From NCBI GenBank assembly GCA_903850885.1, contig CAINMU010000010.1:1-64000 (forward strand): 64,000 nucleotides of DNA, written 5' to 3'. The notes below the pieces were generated by a model. The model had not been told where the DNA came from, made no database searches, and was given only the letters and a program-made list of their open reading frames with translations. A program made the translations under genes and the position numbers. Below, piece by piece: positions 62,912 through 64,000 of the stretch. The stretch's first letter is position 1. Each line of letters opens with the position of its first letter. The DNA is from an uncultured Opitutia bacterium (GTDB lineage: Bacteria; Verrucomicrobiota; Verrucomicrobiia; Opitutales; UBA953).

Positions 62912-64000
62912 TCAGAACGGCTCGTTACTACTATCGGCCTTCTTCTCCCCCTTAGGGACGCGAGGCTTACGCGGTGGGAATTCGAACCACCAGCCTTTGG
63001 CTTTATCGGCGATTAGGAACGCTTCAAAGGTTCGTCTGGTCCGGTTGGAAACAAATTTCTTCAGCCCCGTCTTTCCCTCGTTTAATAAACGCGAGATATC
63101 TTCGGGCGAGATCGGGCATTTAAGCATCTCCTGGTTCAGGCTGAAAGTTTTCTTCGCACCCGCCTCTTTGGATTTCTGGGGGCAAACCCGATACCCGGCA
63201 GTGGGCGTCTGTTGAACCTGCAATCCGCTGACTGGGCAGATGCCGAGCACCGGCCAAGTGGTCTCAAAGGCATCAGGATTGCCGTCAGCGCCCTCGCGTG
63301 GCGGGAAGTAGAGGATGGCCTTCAACTTACCACTCAAAGCCTTGGGCTTGGTCTTACGGGGGGCTTTGGCCGGCTTGGTCTCGTCTTCAGTGCCTTCCGG
63401 CTTGGTTTCAGCGGGAGTTTGGGCCGACTTAGCCTCGGCAGCCTTGTTCGCCTTGATGATATCTTCGTCTACCAGGTCGATGAAGCCGGTGAAATTCTTA
63501 CCCGATTTCATCGACTTGAAGTCGCTGAAAGGACCGATGCGACGTTGGTCGACGAGCTCCGCGACTTCCGCCGGGGTAATCGTGTGACCATTCATCGCCA
63601 CATAGATGGTGAGCTTAGGCCGATTAGTGGCGCCCGTGGCGTCTTGGGAGAAATATTTTTCACCATTGGTCAGGAGAGGCTTTCCGTCAGTGGGAGAAAG
63701 GACTTCCGGCTCCAACGCGGCGGAGGGCAATTCTTCGGCCCCGGCGGCCACCATGACCTTAACCTGTTCCTTGATCTCGGCGATGAATTCCTTGGCGGTA
63801 AGTTTGCCGTGCTCGATTTGCTTGAGCTTGTATTCCCATTCGCCGGTGAGCTGGGGTTCGGTGAGGAAGGCCATGCCCTTGGCGTGTAAAAACTGGTGCA
63901 GCTGAAATGCCTTGGATAAAGGCACGAGTTCCTTGCCCTGGCGCTCGATATAAATCTGGGTGAGAAGCTGTTCGATCGTGGCAGCCCGGGTCGCCGGGGT
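62912..64000 (-). CDS. topB: DNA topoisomerase III, C-terminal part (5' truncated)
   Basis: The frame is open to the window end; the track GTG at 63925 is internal. The segment TPATRAATIEQLLTQIYIERQG and AFLTEPQLTGEWEYKLKQIE belong to the type IA topoisomerase core after the active-site Tyr region. The last ~70 residues (FVSNRTRRTFEAFLIADKAKGWWFEF) fit a C-terminal topoisomerase repeat, preceded by a Lys/Pro/Ala-rich linker. The enzyme relaxes or decatenates single-stranded DNA links. The active-site Tyr lies outside the window. Convergent with the TPR gene. Confidence 0.88.
   Translation of the reverse strand, partial: TPATRAATIEQLLTQIYIERQGKELVPLSKAFQLHQFLHAKGMAFLTEPQLTGEWEYKLKQIEHGKLTAKEFIAEIKEQVKVMVAAGAEELPSAALEPEVLSPTDGKPLLTNGEKYFSQDATGATNRPKLTIYVAMNGHTITPAEVAELVDQRRIGPFSDFKSMKSGKNFTGFIDLVDEDIIKANKAAEAKSAQTPAETKPEGTEDETKPAKAPRKTKPKALSGKLKAILYFPPREGADGNPDAFETTWPVLGICPVSGLQVQQTPTAGYRVCPQKSKEAGAKKTFSLNQEMLKCPISPEDISRLLNEGKTGLKKFVSNRTRRTFEAFLIADKAKGWWFEFPPRKPRVPKGEKKADSSNEPF

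Overview
The window most likely comes from a Gram-negative member of the Verrucomicrobiota, probably the Opitutae side of the PVC group. The reasons are a PVC-style cytochrome c with a discoidin-like tail, secreted formylglycine sulfatases, a YHYH protein, DUF5069, outer-membrane lipid genes (Mla-type transporter, LpxR-like deacylase, Pal-like lipoprotein) and a base composition in the mid-50s % GC. This placement is inference; no rRNA gene is present. I see no tRNA, CRISPR array, insertion sequence or prophage, so this looks like ordinary chromosome with metabolic islands between housekeeping genes. Almost none of the starts I inspected has an AGGAGG-type ribosome binding site; many have a pyrimidine-rich stretch instead.

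Layout. 1-3.4 kb: end of a cytochrome/F5-8C protein, a double thioredoxin-fold secreted protein and a small protein with two retropepsin-like DTGA motifs. 3.6-8.3 kb: a four-gene minus-strand sugar operon (mutarotase-like, cupin, TIM-barrel isomerase, Gfo/Idh/MocA oxidoreductase). 8.4-14.6 kb: glutaredoxin, sulfatase, HupE/UreJ-like protein, then a minus-strand run of YHYH protein, second sulfatase and PEBP-family protein; the sulfatase and YHYH protein share Gly/Lys-rich tails. 14.6-25.2 kb: truA, ruvX, a ThiF/MoeB-rhodanese fusion, a Pal-like lipoprotein, a DsbD-like reductase with unusual domain order, an ATP-grasp-like protein, prfB and an M16 peptidase.

25.2-35.8 kb: an eight-gene minus-strand operon headed by an Mla-type lipid ABC transporter (permease, ATPase, MCE protein, lipoprotein) and continuing through DUF5069, a divergent SPOUT protein, an unknown protein and an MFS transporter. 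Facing it is a plus-strand run of LpxR-like lipid A deacylase, Ppx/GppA phosphatase, SCO protein and a His-rich exported protein. 35.8-44.5 kb: valS followed by six amino-sugar genes (nagB, ROK-type kinase, PIG-L deacetylase, nucleotidyltransferase, NahK-like kinase, epimerase). These can be read as one route into glycolysis and one into UDP-HexNAc.

44.5-64 kb: small SRP RNA, the 2-oxoglutarate dehydrogenase operon (E1, E2, E3 and a Cys-rich protein), a SNF2 helicase, rimO, rsmA, trpC, mazG, a YgjP-like metallopeptidase, a Nudix hydrolase, a DUF374 acyltransferase, ribE, tatA, acyP, an ABC transporter with an exported repeat-like protein, and the 3' end of topB. Genes 1 and last are cut by the window edges. 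No intergenic stretch exceeds about 300 bases; the longest (3389-3625) holds a 19-bp perfect inverted repeat and a terminator.
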